Source: Vannielia litorea
GTDB lineage: Bacteria > Pseudomonadota > Alphaproteobacteria > Rhodobacterales > Rhodobacteraceae
Assembly: GCF_019801175.1 (NCBI RefSeq)
Contig: NZ_JAHVJR010000001.1
Span: 434,001 to 498,000 of the forward strand
DNA length: 64,000 bases
Direction of reading: 5' to 3'
The notes below the pieces were generated by a model, which was given only the letters and a program-made list of their open reading frames with translations, had not been told where the DNA came from and did no database searches. Below are positions 17,690 to 27,030 of the stretch, piece after piece; the stretch's first letter is position 1, and the number at the start of each line of letters is the position of its first letter. A program made the translations under genes and the position numbers.

Positions 17690-17977
17690 TCAGCTCAGCG
17701 CGCCGCCGAGCTTCATCGCCATGCCCATATCGCCATCCACCTTCAGGCGGCCGCCCATGAAGGCGGCGGTGGGGTTGAGATCGCCGGAGAGAATCGACTG
17801 GAAGGTCTCGGCATCGGCGGTCATCGTCACTTCGGCCTCGTCGTCACCGGGGCGGGCGCCGTTTTGGTCGACGATGATCGAGCCTTCGTCCTCGATCACG
17901 AACTTGGCGGTGCCGTCAAACCCGCCATCCATCTTCTCGTTCAGGGCCGCAACGGCGCCTTCGACAACTGCACTCAT
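17690..17977 (-). CDS. SCP2 sterol-carrier domain protein
   Basis: A 95-residue single-domain SCP2 protein (NEKMDGGFDGTAKFVIEDEG ... GDLNPTAAFMGGRLKVDGDMG). The fold binds fatty acyl chains, acyl-CoA or sterol-like lipids in the cytoplasm. The ATG at 17977 has GGAGAA upstream and gives the usual domain start; longer in-frame starts are unsupported. It lies immediately before the lipase-like hydrolase, suggesting lipid handling as a shared role. Confidence 0.88.
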   Translation of the reverse strand: MSAVVEGAVAALNEKMDGGFDGTAKFVIEDEGSIIVDQNGARPGDDEAEVTMTADAETFQSILSGDLNPTAAFMGGRLKVDGDMGMAMKLGGALS

Positions 17978-18050
17978 TCCTGTTCTCCTTCCAATGTGAC
18001 CGACCGGGGGCTTGGCAGTCCCGGCGCTTGCGCTAAACTCATGCACAGAT

Positions 18051-18692
18051 ATGCGACCCTTGGCCAGACACCTCAACTTTCACGTCACGGCATTTGCCGT
18101 GTTGCTGGCTTTTGCCGCACCTCTCGCCGCGCAGGAGGAAAACGCTCCCGATGCGCCGCCCGAGATGCCCACGCCCTCGCCGGAGGTCGCCGTGGCCCCC
18201 GAGCCCGAGGGCGGGCGCCCCTCGCTCGACCAGCTCTTCGCCGAACTGTCCCAGCCCGAGCAGATGGGCTGGCAGCGGATCGAGGATGCGATCTGGATCG
18301 AGTGGTCGCGCTCCGGCTCGGCCTCGATGGACCTGCTGCTCAAGCAGGGCCGCGAGGCGCTGGAGCGGGAAGAGTACGATCTGGCCATCGAGCACCTCAC
18401 CGCGCTGACCGATCACGCGCCGGAGTTCGCCGAGGGCTTCAACGCCCGCGCCACCGCCTTCTTCCAGCTCGATGAATACGGTCTGGCGCTGGAAGATATC
18501 CGCCGCACGCTGGAGCTGAACCCGCGCCACTTCGCGGCGCTCACCGGCCTCGCCGTGATCATGGAGCAGATGGGCGAGGAGGCCCGGGCGCTCACCGCCT
18601 ATCAGGAAGTGCTCAAGATCCACCCCCATCGCCCCAACGTGAAAGAGGCCGTCGAGCGGCTCGAGTTCACCGTGATGGGCAAGCGCATCTGA
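18051..18692 (+). CDS. Secreted TPR-repeat protein
   Basis: A 213-residue protein with a signal peptide (LNFHVTAFAVLLAFAAPLAAQ), a Pro/Glu-rich stretch to about residue 60, and three TPR helices pairs in the C-terminal half (DLLLKQGREALEREEYDLAI, GFNARATAFFQLDEYGLALE, ARALTAYQEVLKIHP). TPRs scaffold protein-protein contacts; the partner is unknown. It is divergent from the SCP2 gene and 30 bp upstream of the SUV3-like helicase, so probably cotranscribed with it. Confidence 0.85.
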   Translation: MRPLARHLNFHVTAFAVLLAFAAPLAAQEENAPDAPPEMPTPSPEVAVAPEPEGGRPSLDQLFAELSQPEQMGWQRIEDAIWIEWSRSGSASMDLLLKQGREALEREEYDLAIEHLTALTDHAPEFAEGFNARATAFFQLDEYGLALEDIRRTLELNPRHFAALTGLAVIMEQMGEEARALTAYQEVLKIHPHRPNVKEAVERLEFTVMGKRI

Positions 18693-18722
18693 CGCGCCCC
18701 CAAGCCTGACAAGAGAGGCCCT

Positions 18723-21635
18723 ATGGGCGGCGAACACGCGCGGATCACGGCCCTTCTGGGGCCCACCAACACCGGCAAGACCCATTTTGCCATCGAGCGG
18801 ATGCTGTCTTACCCCTCCGGGGTGATCGGCCTGCCGCTGCGGCTCCTGGCCCGCGAGGTCTATGACAAGATCGTCGGGCTGCGCGGCCCCAATGCGGTGG
18901 CGCTGATCACCGGCGAAGAGCGCATCATGCCGCCGCGCCCGCGCTTCTGGGTCTGCACCGTCGAGGCGATGCCGGTGACCGGCGAGCATGACTTTCTGGC
19001 GGTGGACGAGATCCAGCTCTGCGCCGATGCCGAGCGCGGCCACGTCTTCACCGACCGGCTGCTGCACGCCCGTGGGCGGGTGGAGACCATCTTCATGGGC
19101 GCAGAGACCATGCGCTCGACCATCTCACAGCTTGTACCCCGTGCGCAGTTCGTCAAACGCGAGCGGTTTTCTCATCTGACCTACGCAGGTTCGAAAAAGA
19201 TAAGCCGAATGCCCGCCCGCTCGGCCATCGTCGGCTTCTCGGTTGAAAATGTATATGCCATCGCCGAGCTGATCCGCCGCCAGAAGGGCGGTTGCGCGGT
19301 GGTCATGGGGGCGCTTTCCCCCCGTACTCGCAATGCGCAGGTGGAGCTCTATCAAAACGGCGATGTCGATTACCTCGTGGCCACCGATGCCATCGGCATG
19401 GGCCTCAACCTCGACCTGCATCACGTCGCCTTCTCCGCCACCTCCAAGTTCGACGGGCGGCGTATGCGCCCGCTCACCGCGCAGGAGCTGGGCCAGATCG
19501 CCGGCCGCGCCGGGCGCTACCAGCGCGACGGCTCCTTCGGCGTGACCGGCGAGGCCTCGCCGCTGCATGAAGAGACCGTGGAGGCGATCACCGAGCACCG
19601 CTTCGAACCGATCCGCAAGCTGGAGTGGCGCAACCCCGAGCTGGACTATCGCACCCCCGCCCACCTGATCGCCTCGCTGGAGGCCCGGCCCGACAACCTG
19701 CTGCTCGCCCGCGCCCGCGAGGCCGACGACCTCGGCGCGCTCAAAGCCCTTGCCGCCATGCCCGAGCTGGCGCCGCGCACCACGTCGCGCGCCGACACCA
19801 AGCTGCTCTGGGATGTGTGCCGCATCCCCGATTTTCGCGGCATCTCCCATGCCGAACACGCCAGCCTTCTGGCCAAGATCTTCGCCGATCTCCACGGGCT
19901 CGGCCGCATCCCGGATGACTGGTTCGCACGCCAGGTCAAACGCATCGACCGAACCGATGGCGACATTGATACGTTGTCCAAGCGGCTGGCATATATCCGC
20001 ACATGGACCTACGTGGCCCAACGCAAGGGCTGGCTCGACGACGAATCCCATTGGCGCGGCGCGACCCGCGCGGTAGAAGACCGCCTGTCAGATGCCCTTC
20101 ACGGCGCACTGACCCAAAGATTTGTCGACCGGCGCACCTCAGCATTGCTGCGGCGGTTGAAACAGAAGGAGAGCCTCGTGGCTGACGTGAACGACAAGGG
20201 TGAAGTGGCGATCGACGGCCACGTTGTGGGCCGGCTCGAGGGCTTCCGCTTCAGGCAGGCCGACACCAGCGATGCCGGAGAGGCCAAGACCCTGCGCTCT
20301 GCCGCCGTGGCCGCCCTCGGCCCGCAGTTCTCGCTGCTCTCCGACCGGTTCTACAACGCGCCCGATACCGAGCTCGACTTCACCGAGCAGGGTGGGCTGA
20401 TGTGGGGCGAGCATGCCGTCGGCAAGCTGGTCAAAGGCTCCGAGGCGCTCAAGCCGCAGGTGCAGGCCTTCGTCGATGACGAGGCGGGCGCAGAGGTGGC
20501 CGAGAAGGTCACGCGCCGGCTCCAGCACTTCATCGACCGCAAGATCGCCGCGCTCTTCGAGCCGCTGATGAACGTTCAGAACGACGAGGCGCTCACTGGT
20601 CTGGCCCGCGGCTTCGGCTTCCAGCTGATCGAGGCGCTTGGCGTGATCCCGCGCGAGCAGGTCGCGCAGGATGTGAAAGCGCTGGACCAAGACGCGCGCG
20701 GTGCGCTGCGCAAGCATGGTGTCCGCTTCGGCCAGTTCACCATCTTCATGCCGCTGCTGCTCAAGCCCGCGCCCACCCGGCTCCGTCTGGTGCTTTGGTC
20801 GCTGGCCCAGGGGCTTCAGGAGTTCCCCGAGAGCCCCCCGCCGGGCCTCGTGACCATCCCCGCGCCGCAGGGCATGCCTGAGGGCTACGCGCCGATGTCG
20901 GGCTACCGTAGTGCAGGCAGCCGCGCGATCCGCATCGACATGCTGGAGCGCCTCGCCGACCAGCTGCGCGGGCAAGACAGCCGCGGCGGCTTTGAGGCCA
21001 CCGCGGACATGCTCTCGATCACCGGCATGACGCTGGAGCAGTTCGCCGACCTCATGGGCGGCCTTGGCTACAAGGCCGAGAAGGGCGAGCGCGCAAAGGT
21101 CAAACCGGTCGATGCCGTCGTACCCGAGGCCGCCGCCGCCGCGCCCGAGGGCGACGTGCCGGTGATGGACGCCGCCGAGGCGCAGCCCGAAGGCGGCATC
21201 ATTGAGCAGCCCACGCCCGAGACCTCGGCAGATGACATCTCGCCCGAGGCCGAGGCCCTGCCCGATGCCGGCGAGGCCCCCGTGGCCGAAACCCCTGCCG
21301 AGCCTCTGCCCGAAGAGCCGGTGGCCGAAACGCCCGCCGAAGAGCTTGCGCCCGGCACGGCGCCGGATGCCGAGATCGCCGGCCCCGAGATGGAGACGTT
21401 CTACACCTTCACATGGGGCGGCAACCGCGGCGGCCGCCGCAATGACCAGCAAGGCAACCGCCCGAAAGGGCAGGGCAAAGGCAAGCCGCGCGGCAAGGGT
21501 GGCCCCAAAGGCAAGGGCGGCCCCCGCCGTGACGAGGGCGCCAAGACCTTCCAGTCCCGCCCGCCCCGCAAGGAAAAGCAGATCGACCCCGACAACCCCT
21601 TCGCCCAGGCGCTGATGGGGCTGAAGAAAGAGTGA
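18723..21635 (+). CDS. SUV3-like DExH RNA helicase with charged tail
   Basis: A 970-residue superfamily 2 helicase of the SUV3 type. Walker A is GPTNTGKT (residues 13-20) and motif II is DEIQ (95-98); the second RecA domain carries ATDAIGMGLNLDL and QIAGRAGR. Mitochondrial SUV3 unwinds RNA for the degradosome, and alphaproteobacterial homologues are presumed RNA-processing helicases. The C-terminal 200 residues are first acidic and Ala/Pro/Glu-rich, then Gly/Lys/Arg-rich (KGQGKGKPRGKGGPKGKGG), a likely RNA-binding tail. AGAGAGG precedes the start. The stop overlaps the GTG of the S4 protein. Confidence 0.9.
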   Translation: MGGEHARITALLGPTNTGKTHFAIERMLSYPSGVIGLPLRLLAREVYDKIVGLRGPNAVALITGEERIMPPRPRFWVCTVEAMPVTGEHDFLAVDEIQLCADAERGHVFTDRLLHARGRVETIFMGAETMRSTISQLVPRAQFVKRERFSHLTYAGSKKISRMPARSAIVGFSVENVYAIAELIRRQKGGCAVVMGALSPRTRNAQVELYQNGDVDYLVATDAIGMGLNLDLHHVAFSATSKFDGRRMRPLTAQELGQIAGRAGRYQRDGSFGVTGEASPLHEETVEAITEHRFEPIRKLEWRNPELDYRTPAHLIASLEARPDNLLLARAREADDLGALKALAAMPELAPRTTSRADTKLLWDVCRIPDFRGISHAEHASLLAKIFADLHGLGRIPDDWFARQVKRIDRTDGDIDTLSKRLAYIRTWTYVAQRKGWLDDESHWRGATRAVEDRLSDALHGALTQRFVDRRTSALLRRLKQKESLVADVNDKGEVAIDGHVVGRLEGFRFRQADTSDAGEAKTLRSAAVAALGPQFSLLSDRFYNAPDTELDFTEQGGLMWGEHAVGKLVKGSEALKPQVQAFVDDEAGAEVAEKVTRRLQHFIDRKIAALFEPLMNVQNDEALTGLARGFGFQLIEALGVIPREQVAQDVKALDQDARGALRKHGVRFGQFTIFMPLLLKPAPTRLRLVLWSLAQGLQEFPESPPPGLVTIPAPQGMPEGYAPMSGYRSAGSRAIRIDMLERLADQLRGQDSRGGFEATADMLSITGMTLEQFADLMGGLGYKAEKGERAKVKPVDAVVPEAAAAAPEGDVPVMDAAEAQPEGGIIEQPTPETSADDISPEAEALPDAGEAPVAETPAEPLPEEPVAETPAEELAPGTAPDAEIAGPEMETFYTFTWGGNRGGRRNDQQGNRPKGQGKGKPRGKGGPKGKGGPRRDEGAKTFQSRPPRKEKQIDPDNPFAQALMGLKKE

Positions 21636-22033
21636 CAGGGGCCGCGCCGGAGCGCCAGCCGCCGGGCGAGGCCACCAGCCTCCGCATCGACAAATGGCTC
21701 TTCCACGCCCGCTTCTTCAAAACCCGCAGCCTCGCCGCCAAACTGGTGAGCGAGGGCAAGCTGCGGGTCGATGGCACGCCCATCTCCAAGCCCTCCCGCA
21801 CCGTCTCGCCCGGCGACACGCTGACCTTCCCGAAGGACAGGCACATCCGCGTCATCCGCATCGTCGCGCTGGGCACCCGCCGTGGCCCCGCCCCCGAGGC
21901 CCAGGCGCTCTACGAAGATCTCGCCCCGCCAGAACGCCCGTCCCGCGATCCGGGCGAACCGAAGGCCGACGTTCGCCCGACTGCGCGTGATCGACGCATC
22001 GCGCTCCGAATGCGTGGCAAGTCGCTTGAATGA
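21632..22033 (+). CDS. S4-domain RNA-binding protein (Hsp15-like)
   Basis: A 133-residue protein with an N-terminal S4 fold (SLRIDKWLFHARFFKTRSLAAKLVSEGKLRVDG) and a basic C-terminal tail, as in Hsp15, which rescues stalled 50S subunits carrying nascent chains. The start is GTG overlapping the helicase TGA (GTGA), showing translational coupling between two RNA-binding proteins. Expected cytoplasmic and ribosome-associated; exact role inferred. Confidence 0.88.
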   Translation: MTGAAPERQPPGEATSLRIDKWLFHARFFKTRSLAAKLVSEGKLRVDGTPISKPSRTVSPGDTLTFPKDRHIRVIRIVALGTRRGPAPEAQALYEDLAPPERPSRDPGEPKADVRPTARDRRIALRMRGKSLE

Positions 22034-22079
22034 CCCTCTGCTTTGAAATACCTCTGCCCCGAACGGCAAAGAGGCCCGC

Positions 22080-22415
22080 ATGACCTATATCGTCAACGAC
22101 AACTGCATCGCCTGCAAATACACCGACTGTGTCGAGGTGTGCCCCGTGGATTGTTTCTACGAGGGCGAGAACATGCTGGTGATCCACCCTGACGAATGCA
22201 TCGACTGCGGCGTTTGCGAGCCAGAGTGCCCCGCCGACGCCATCCGCCCGGATACCGAGCCGGACATGGAGAAGTGGGTGGAGTTCAACCGCAAGTACTC
22301 CGAGATGTGGCCGGTCATCGTGACCAAGAAGGATCCGCTGCCGAATGCCGACGACATGGACGGCAAACCGGGCAAGATGGACCTGTTCTCGGAGGCGGCT
22401 GGCGAGGGCGGCTGA
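22080..22415 (+). CDS. fdxA: Seven-iron ferredoxin
   Basis: A 111-residue ferredoxin with CIACKYTDCVEVCPVDCF and CIDCGVCEPECPADAI, the cysteine pattern for one 3Fe-4S and one 4Fe-4S cluster, plus the typical 50-residue C-terminal extension. A soluble one-electron carrier; its partners are unknown. GAGG precedes the ATG. It lies between the S4 protein and carD, an order I recall as frequent in Rhodobacterales. Confidence 0.95.
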   Translation: MTYIVNDNCIACKYTDCVEVCPVDCFYEGENMLVIHPDECIDCGVCEPECPADAIRPDTEPDMEKWVEFNRKYSEMWPVIVTKKDPLPNADDMDGKPGKMDLFSEAAGEGG

Positions 22416-22436
22416 GCCGCACGGCGCCGCCTGAAA

Positions 22437-22452
22437 TTGACCAGTTGGTCAA
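22437..22452. promoter_or_regulatory. Palindromic operator candidate
   Basis: TTGACCAGTTGGTCAA has two perfect seven-base arms around GT. It is in the fdxA-carD gap, 22 bp after the fdxA stop and over 200 bp before carD. The shape fits a TetR- or MarR-type dimer site; the spacing rules out an FNR box. Confidence 0.4.
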
Positions 22453-22587
22453 AACGTCGCGCGTGGCCCCGCGCGACGCGCTTTGAGAATCGCGATTTTT
22501 GTGATATATTCCTTGCCGATGGAACATAAATCCTGAGGCTCCCGTCGCTGCGCTGCTCGCCAGACCGGGGGAATTCATAGCGCAAAC

Positions 22588-22630
22588 AAGGCCCGCTCCC
22601 GGAAGCACACGCGCCGGGGAAGGGCCTTTT
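22588..22630 (+). terminator. Terminator or attenuator ahead of carD
   Basis: AAGGCCC (22588-22594) and GGGCCTT (22622-22628) pair around an internally structured loop and end in TTTT, about 35 bp before the carD start. It may end fdxA transcription or attenuate carD. Confidence 0.45.
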
Positions 22631-22663
22631 CGGCTCCAAGGGATCGGCTAAGGAAGGCCCTGA

Positions 22664-23173
22664 ATGACCAAGAAGAAATCCGAGTTTCGCCCCAACGATT
22701 TCGTTGTGTACCCGGCCCACGGCGTGGGCAAGATCGTCTCGATCGAAAAGCAGGAGGTCGCCGGCTTCGAGCTGGAGCTCTTCGTGATCTCCTTCGAGAA
22801 AGACAAGATGACCCTCCGCGTGCCCACCCACAAGGCCACCGAGGTCGGCATGCGCTCGCTCTCCACGCCCGACACCGTGTCGCTGGCCATGAAGACCTTG
22901 AAGGGCAAGGCCAAGGTCAAGCGCGCCATGTGGTCCCGCCGGGCGCAGGAATATGAGCAAAAGATCAACTCCGGCGACCTGATCGCGATTGCCGAAGTGG
23001 TCCGCGACCTGCACCGCACCGACGACCAGCGCGAGCAGTCCTACTCCGAGCGTCAGCTCTACGAGGCAGCGCTCGAGCGCCTGACCCGTGAAGTGGCCGC
23101 CGTGTCGGGCACCGACGAGGCCGGCGCGCAGAAGCAGGTCGATGACGTGCTGGTGAGCCGCGCCGCCGCCTGA
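22664..23173 (+). CDS. carD: CarD-family RNA polymerase-binding regulator
   Basis: A 169-residue protein opening EFRPNDFVVYPAHGVGKIVSIE, the RNA-polymerase-interaction (Tudor-like) domain shared with TRCF, followed by a helical DNA-contacting domain (AMWSRRAQEYEQKINSGDLIAIAEVVRDL). CarD/CdnL proteins stabilise the open complex, notably at rRNA promoters. AAGGAAGG precedes the ATG. A long leader with a hairpin lies upstream and a terminator downstream, so it is probably transcribed alone. Confidence 0.94.
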   Translation: MTKKKSEFRPNDFVVYPAHGVGKIVSIEKQEVAGFELELFVISFEKDKMTLRVPTHKATEVGMRSLSTPDTVSLAMKTLKGKAKVKRAMWSRRAQEYEQKINSGDLIAIAEVVRDLHRTDDQREQSYSERQLYEAALERLTREVAAVSGTDEAGAQKQVDDVLVSRAAA

Positions 23174-23193
23174 CGGCCGCAGCCTATGCTTTC

Positions 23194-23224
23194 AAAGGGC
23201 CGTGCCTCCGGGCGCGGCCCTTTT
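23194..23224 (+). terminator. Bidirectional terminator between carD and antiporter
   Basis: AAAGGGCCG and CGGCCCTTT form a nine-base stem ending in TTTT on the plus strand and, by symmetry, T-rich on the minus strand. It separates the convergent carD and antiporter genes. Confidence 0.85.
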
Positions 23225-23239
23225 CATTTGGCAGGCAAC

Positions 23240-25123
23240 TCACTCCGCCGCATCCGCACCGCCCTGCGACCGGCCCTGCAGGATCTCCCGCACCAGCGCC
23301 GCCTCCAGCTCCGAATTCAGCTCCCGGGTCCGGGCCACATAGGCCTCGTTGTGGCTCAGCGGGATATCCGGGTTCCACAGCTCCGCCAGCTCCCGCAAAA
23401 TATGCCGGTCGTGCTTGTAGAACCGGCGCTCCACCTCGCTCGCCTCGAACTCCGAGAACTCCATGTTCTCCAGCACGTAGCGCCCGGCCCGCAGGCTGGA
23501 GTCGAACAGCTCGCGGATGATGTCATTCGCTCCCGCCTTGTAGAGCTCATACACATGCAGCCGGTCCCGCGCGCGGGCGATGATGTGAATGTCGGGCCGC
23601 ACCTCGCGGGCATAGTGCACCAGCTGCACGGCGGTCTTGGGGTTGTCGAGCGCCACCACCAGAACCCGCGCATGGTGGATGCCTGCGGCATGCAGCAACT
23701 CCGGGCGCGTCGGGTCGCCAAAGAACCCCTTGAAGCCGAAGCGCCGCAGAAGGTTGATGGTTTCAAGGTTATGGTCGAGCACGGTGGTGTTCACCCCGGC
23801 GGCGCTGACCATCCGGCTCACCACCTGCCCGAAGCGGCCTAGCCCGGCGATGATCACCGGCGCGGTCTCGTCCATCTCGTCCGGCTCCGGTGCCTCGCTC
23901 TCCTCCGCCATCCGCTCCGAAAGCTTCTCGTAGAGGATGAAGAACAGCGGCGTGAGCAGCATGGTCATGGCCACCACCAGCAGCAGGATCTGCGCCAGCA
24001 CCGGGTCCAGCATGCGCTGCCCGGTCATGAAGCCCACCAGCACGAAGCCAAACTCACCGGCCTGCGCCAGACCGAGGGTAAAGAGCCATTGCCCCTTGGT
24101 GCGCAGCTTGAACATCCACGCCAGCGCAAAGAGGATCAGCCCCTTCACCAGCATCACCCCCAGCGTGAGGCCGATGATGGTGAAGATGTTGTTCCACAGC
24201 ACGGTAAAGTTGATGCCCGCGCCCACGGTGATGAAGAAGAGGCCAAGCAGCAGCCCCTTGAACGGGTTCAGGTCGGCCTCGATCTGGTGGCGGAACTCCG
24301 AGTTCGCGAGCATCACGCCGCCGAGGAAGGTGCCGAGGGCAGGGGAGAGGCCCACAAGGTTCATCAGGAAGGCGATCATCACCACCATCAGCAGGGCTGT
24401 GGCGGTGTAAAGCTCGCGCAGCTTGGCCATGTGGATGAACTTGAACAGCGGCCGCGTCAGGAAGATGCCGGCAAGGATCACCGCCGCCACCGCGCCGACC
24501 GTCACCAGCGCCACGCCCCAGCCCGGCAGCCCCTCGACCAGCGACATCGCATGATGCGCCTCTTCGCCGCCTACCTGAATGGCCCCACTGTCATCGAGCT
24601 GGGGCACAAAGGCCACCGGCAGCAGCGGCAGGATCGCCAGGATCGGGATCACCGCGATATCCTGCGTCAGCAGCACCGAGATGATCGAGCGCCCGCCGGG
24701 CGACTGCATCAGCCCCTTCTCGCTGAGGGTCTGCAGCACGATCGCGGTGGAGGAGAGGGCAAAGGTCATGCCCACGGCAAGCGCAAGGCTCCACGTAAGG
24801 CCAAGCGCCATGCCGCAGCCCGCAATCACAAGGGAGGTGCCCACCACCTGAAGCCCGCCAAGCCCCAAGAGCCGGTGCCGCATGTTCCACAGCGCCTTCG
24901 GCTCCAGCTCCAGACCGATCAGGAAGAGCATCACCACCACGCCGAACTCGGCGAAGTGTTGAAGCTCCTGCGTTTCGCTCCCCACAAGGCCGAGGATCGG
25001 GCCAATCACGATGCCTGAAAGCAGGTATCCCAGCACCGATCCCATGCCGAGCCGCGCCGAAATCGGCACCGCGACCACAGCCGCGCTGAGGTAGATCACC
25101 GCCTGATAAAGGAACTCTTCCAT
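23240..25123 (-). CDS. CPA2 monovalent cation:proton antiporter (KefB/KefC type)
   Basis: A 627-residue inner-membrane antiporter. Residues 1-390 form a Na_H_exchanger domain of about twelve membrane helices (MEEFLYQAVIYLSAAVVAVPISARLG; FGVVVMLFLIGLELEPKAL), and residues about 415-530 a cytoplasmic TrkA-N Rossmann domain (VIIAGLGRFGQVVSRMV). This is the KefB/KefC architecture, in which K+ efflux is gated by ligands such as glutathione adducts. The C-terminus is helical and acidic. It is convergent with carD and divergent from nothing close; no KefF/KefG ancillary gene is next to it. Confidence 0.92.
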   Translation of the reverse strand: MEEFLYQAVIYLSAAVVAVPISARLGMGSVLGYLLSGIVIGPILGLVGSETQELQHFAEFGVVVMLFLIGLELEPKALWNMRHRLLGLGGLQVVGTSLVIAGCGMALGLTWSLALAVGMTFALSSTAIVLQTLSEKGLMQSPGGRSIISVLLTQDIAVIPILAILPLLPVAFVPQLDDSGAIQVGGEEAHHAMSLVEGLPGWGVALVTVGAVAAVILAGIFLTRPLFKFIHMAKLRELYTATALLMVVMIAFLMNLVGLSPALGTFLGGVMLANSEFRHQIEADLNPFKGLLLGLFFITVGAGINFTVLWNNIFTIIGLTLGVMLVKGLILFALAWMFKLRTKGQWLFTLGLAQAGEFGFVLVGFMTGQRMLDPVLAQILLLVVAMTMLLTPLFFILYEKLSERMAEESEAPEPDEMDETAPVIIAGLGRFGQVVSRMVSAAGVNTTVLDHNLETINLLRRFGFKGFFGDPTRPELLHAAGIHHARVLVVALDNPKTAVQLVHYAREVRPDIHIIARARDRLHVYELYKAGANDIIRELFDSSLRAGRYVLENMEFSEFEASEVERRFYKHDRHILRELAELWNPDIPLSHNEAYVARTRELNSELEAALVREILQGRSQGGADAAE

Positions 25124-25277
25124 AGCGCCCGCCCTGTTTCGTCCTTTCCAGAAGTATCAGGCAGAGGCCAAAATGGAATGGCCGCAGCGCCCCGCAGCGG
25201 GCGAAAACGCTGTGCGGCAGGGCACATTATCTTTCACTTGGTTACAGCGGCGCTCTCGTGGGCGCTTGGCGCGGCGC

Positions 25278-25736
25278 TCACAGAGGCAGGGGGCCGTCGG
25301 GCTTAAGCTGGTCCATCACGATCTGGCTTTGCACCCGCGCGACCGAGGGGTGGGGCAGCAGAACTTCCTGCACCAGCCGGTTGAGGGCCGCCAGATCGCG
25401 GCAGTAGATGCGCAGCAGGTAATCGGCATCGCCGGTCATCACCCATGCGCTGGTAATCTCGCCGGTGCGCTCCACCAGCCGGGCAAAGCTCTGCGCAGCA
25501 TCGGGGGCATGGGCGGCCATATGCACCTGAATCATCGCCTGCACCCCCAGCCCCACTGCCTCCGGGTCCACCCGCGCGCCGTAGCCCGCGATCAGCCCCT
25601 CCGCCTCCAGCCGCTGCCGCCGCCGCCCGGCTTGGCTCGGGCTGAGGCCCAGCTTCTGGCCAAGGGTCTCGGCGGTCTGGTTGGCATCCTGTTGCAGGAG
25701 CCGAAGCAGGAATGAGTCGGTTTTGTCGAGTATCAT
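25278..25736 (-). CDS. Lrp/AsnC-family transcriptional regulator
   Basis: A 152-residue regulator: winged HTH (LDKTDSFLLRLLQQDANQTAETLGQKLGLSPSQAGRRRQRLEAEGLI) and a C-terminal RAM ligand-binding domain (TSAWVMTGDADYLLRIYCRDL). The ATG at 25736 gives the normal family length although the frame stays open far upstream. It is transcribed away from hppD across 129 bp containing TATTAA-type A/T tracts, so it probably senses an aromatic amino acid or its keto acid and controls hppD and itself. Confidence 0.92.
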   Translation of the reverse strand: MILDKTDSFLLRLLQQDANQTAETLGQKLGLSPSQAGRRRQRLEAEGLIAGYGARVDPEAVGLGVQAMIQVHMAAHAPDAAQSFARLVERTGEITSAWVMTGDADYLLRIYCRDLAALNRLVQEVLLPHPSVARVQSQIVMDQLKPDGPLPL

Positions 25737-25865
25737 GCGGGGTATTAACGTGAACGGCGATATTAATGCGCAGTAAACGCGGATAGTCCTGCAATTTCCA
25801 GCCATAACGCGCACTCCCCGCCCGCATCCCGCGCTAAACTGGCCGAAAGCGCACAGGAGATACCC

Positions 25866-26969
25866 ATGGGCCCCTTCCCCCACGACGCCCCCAAGGCGAC
25901 GATCACCCCCGAAAACCCCGCCGGCACCGATGGCTTCGAGTTCGTCGAATTCGCCCACCCCGACCCCGAGCACCTGCGCGAGACCTTCCGCGCGATGGGT
26001 TACACCCACGTAGCCACCCACAAGACCAAGCGCATCGAGCTTTGGCAGCAGGGCGATATCAGTTACCTGCTGAACGACGAGCCCGGCACCCACGGTCGCG
26101 ACTTCGTTGAAGAGCACGGCCCCTGCGCCCCCTCCATGGGCTGGCGCGTGGTGGATGCGCAGCACGCCTTCGGCCATGCCGTGAAAAACGGCGCCGAGCC
26201 TTATGAAGGCCCCGGCAAAACGATGGACGTGCCCGCCATTCGCGGCATCGGCGGCAGCCTGATCTACTTCATCGAGGATTATTTCGAGACCAGCGCCTAC
26301 AACGCCGAGTTCGACTGGCACGACAGCGCCCACCCCATGGGCGTGGGCTTCTACTACCTCGACCACCTCACCCATAACGTCTTCAAGGGCAACATGGACA
26401 AGTGGTTCCAGTTCTACGGCAAGCTCTTCAACTTCCGTGAGATCCGCTTCTTCGACATCGAGGGCAAGTTCACCGGCCTCTTCTCCCGCGCCCTGACCTC
26501 CCCCTGCGGCCGCATCCGTATCCCGATCAACGAGGACCGGGGCGAGACCGGCCAGATCGTCGCCTACCTGAAAAAGTACAACGGCGAGGGCATCCAGCAC
26601 ATCGCCGTGGGCGCACGTGATATCTACGAGGCGACCGACCAGATCGCCGAGATGGGCGTCAAGTTCATGCCCGGCCCGCCCGAGACCTATTACAAGATGA
26701 GCAAGGACCGCGTGCAGGGCCACGACGAGCCGCTCGACCGGATGATGAAGCACGGCATCCTGATCGACGGCGAGGGCGTGGTGGACGGCGGCGAAACCCG
26801 TATCCTGCTCCAGATCTTCTCGAAAACCGTGATCGGCCCGATCTTCTTCGAGTTCATTCAGCGCAAGGGCGATGACGGCTTCGGCGAGGGCAACTTCAAG
26901 GCGCTCTTCGAGAGCATCGAGCAGGAGCAGATCGAGAGCGGCGAGTTGAAGCCGGAAGACGCCGCCTGA
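25866..26969 (+). CDS. hppD: 4-hydroxyphenylpyruvate dioxygenase
   Basis: A 367-residue Fe(II) dioxygenase that converts 4-hydroxyphenylpyruvate to homogentisate in tyrosine breakdown. The two vicinal-oxygen-chelate halves and the metal ligands are visible: His in YYLDHLTHNVFKGN, His in GIQHIAVGARD, Glu in IFFEFIQRKGDDGFGEGNFKALFES. AGGAGAT precedes the ATG. The divergent Lrp regulator is its likely controller. Homogentisate dioxygenase and later steps are not in the window. Confidence 0.96.
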   Translation: MGPFPHDAPKATITPENPAGTDGFEFVEFAHPDPEHLRETFRAMGYTHVATHKTKRIELWQQGDISYLLNDEPGTHGRDFVEEHGPCAPSMGWRVVDAQHAFGHAVKNGAEPYEGPGKTMDVPAIRGIGGSLIYFIEDYFETSAYNAEFDWHDSAHPMGVGFYYLDHLTHNVFKGNMDKWFQFYGKLFNFREIRFFDIEGKFTGLFSRALTSPCGRIRIPINEDRGETGQIVAYLKKYNGEGIQHIAVGARDIYEATDQIAEMGVKFMPGPPETYYKMSKDRVQGHDEPLDRMMKHGILIDGEGVVDGGETRILLQIFSKTVIGPIFFEFIQRKGDDGFGEGNFKALFESIEQEQIESGELKPEDAA

Positions 26970-27030
26970 AAGGCGGGCTAATCAGTGCCCCTATGAAAAC
27001 GCCTCGAAGGGCGAATGAGCGCCCCGCGCC

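Noticed and set aside
22437..22452. FNR/FixK box in the ferredoxin-carD gap
   Set aside because: The half-sites TTGAC and GTCAA are six bases apart rather than four, so it does not fit an FNR-family operator.
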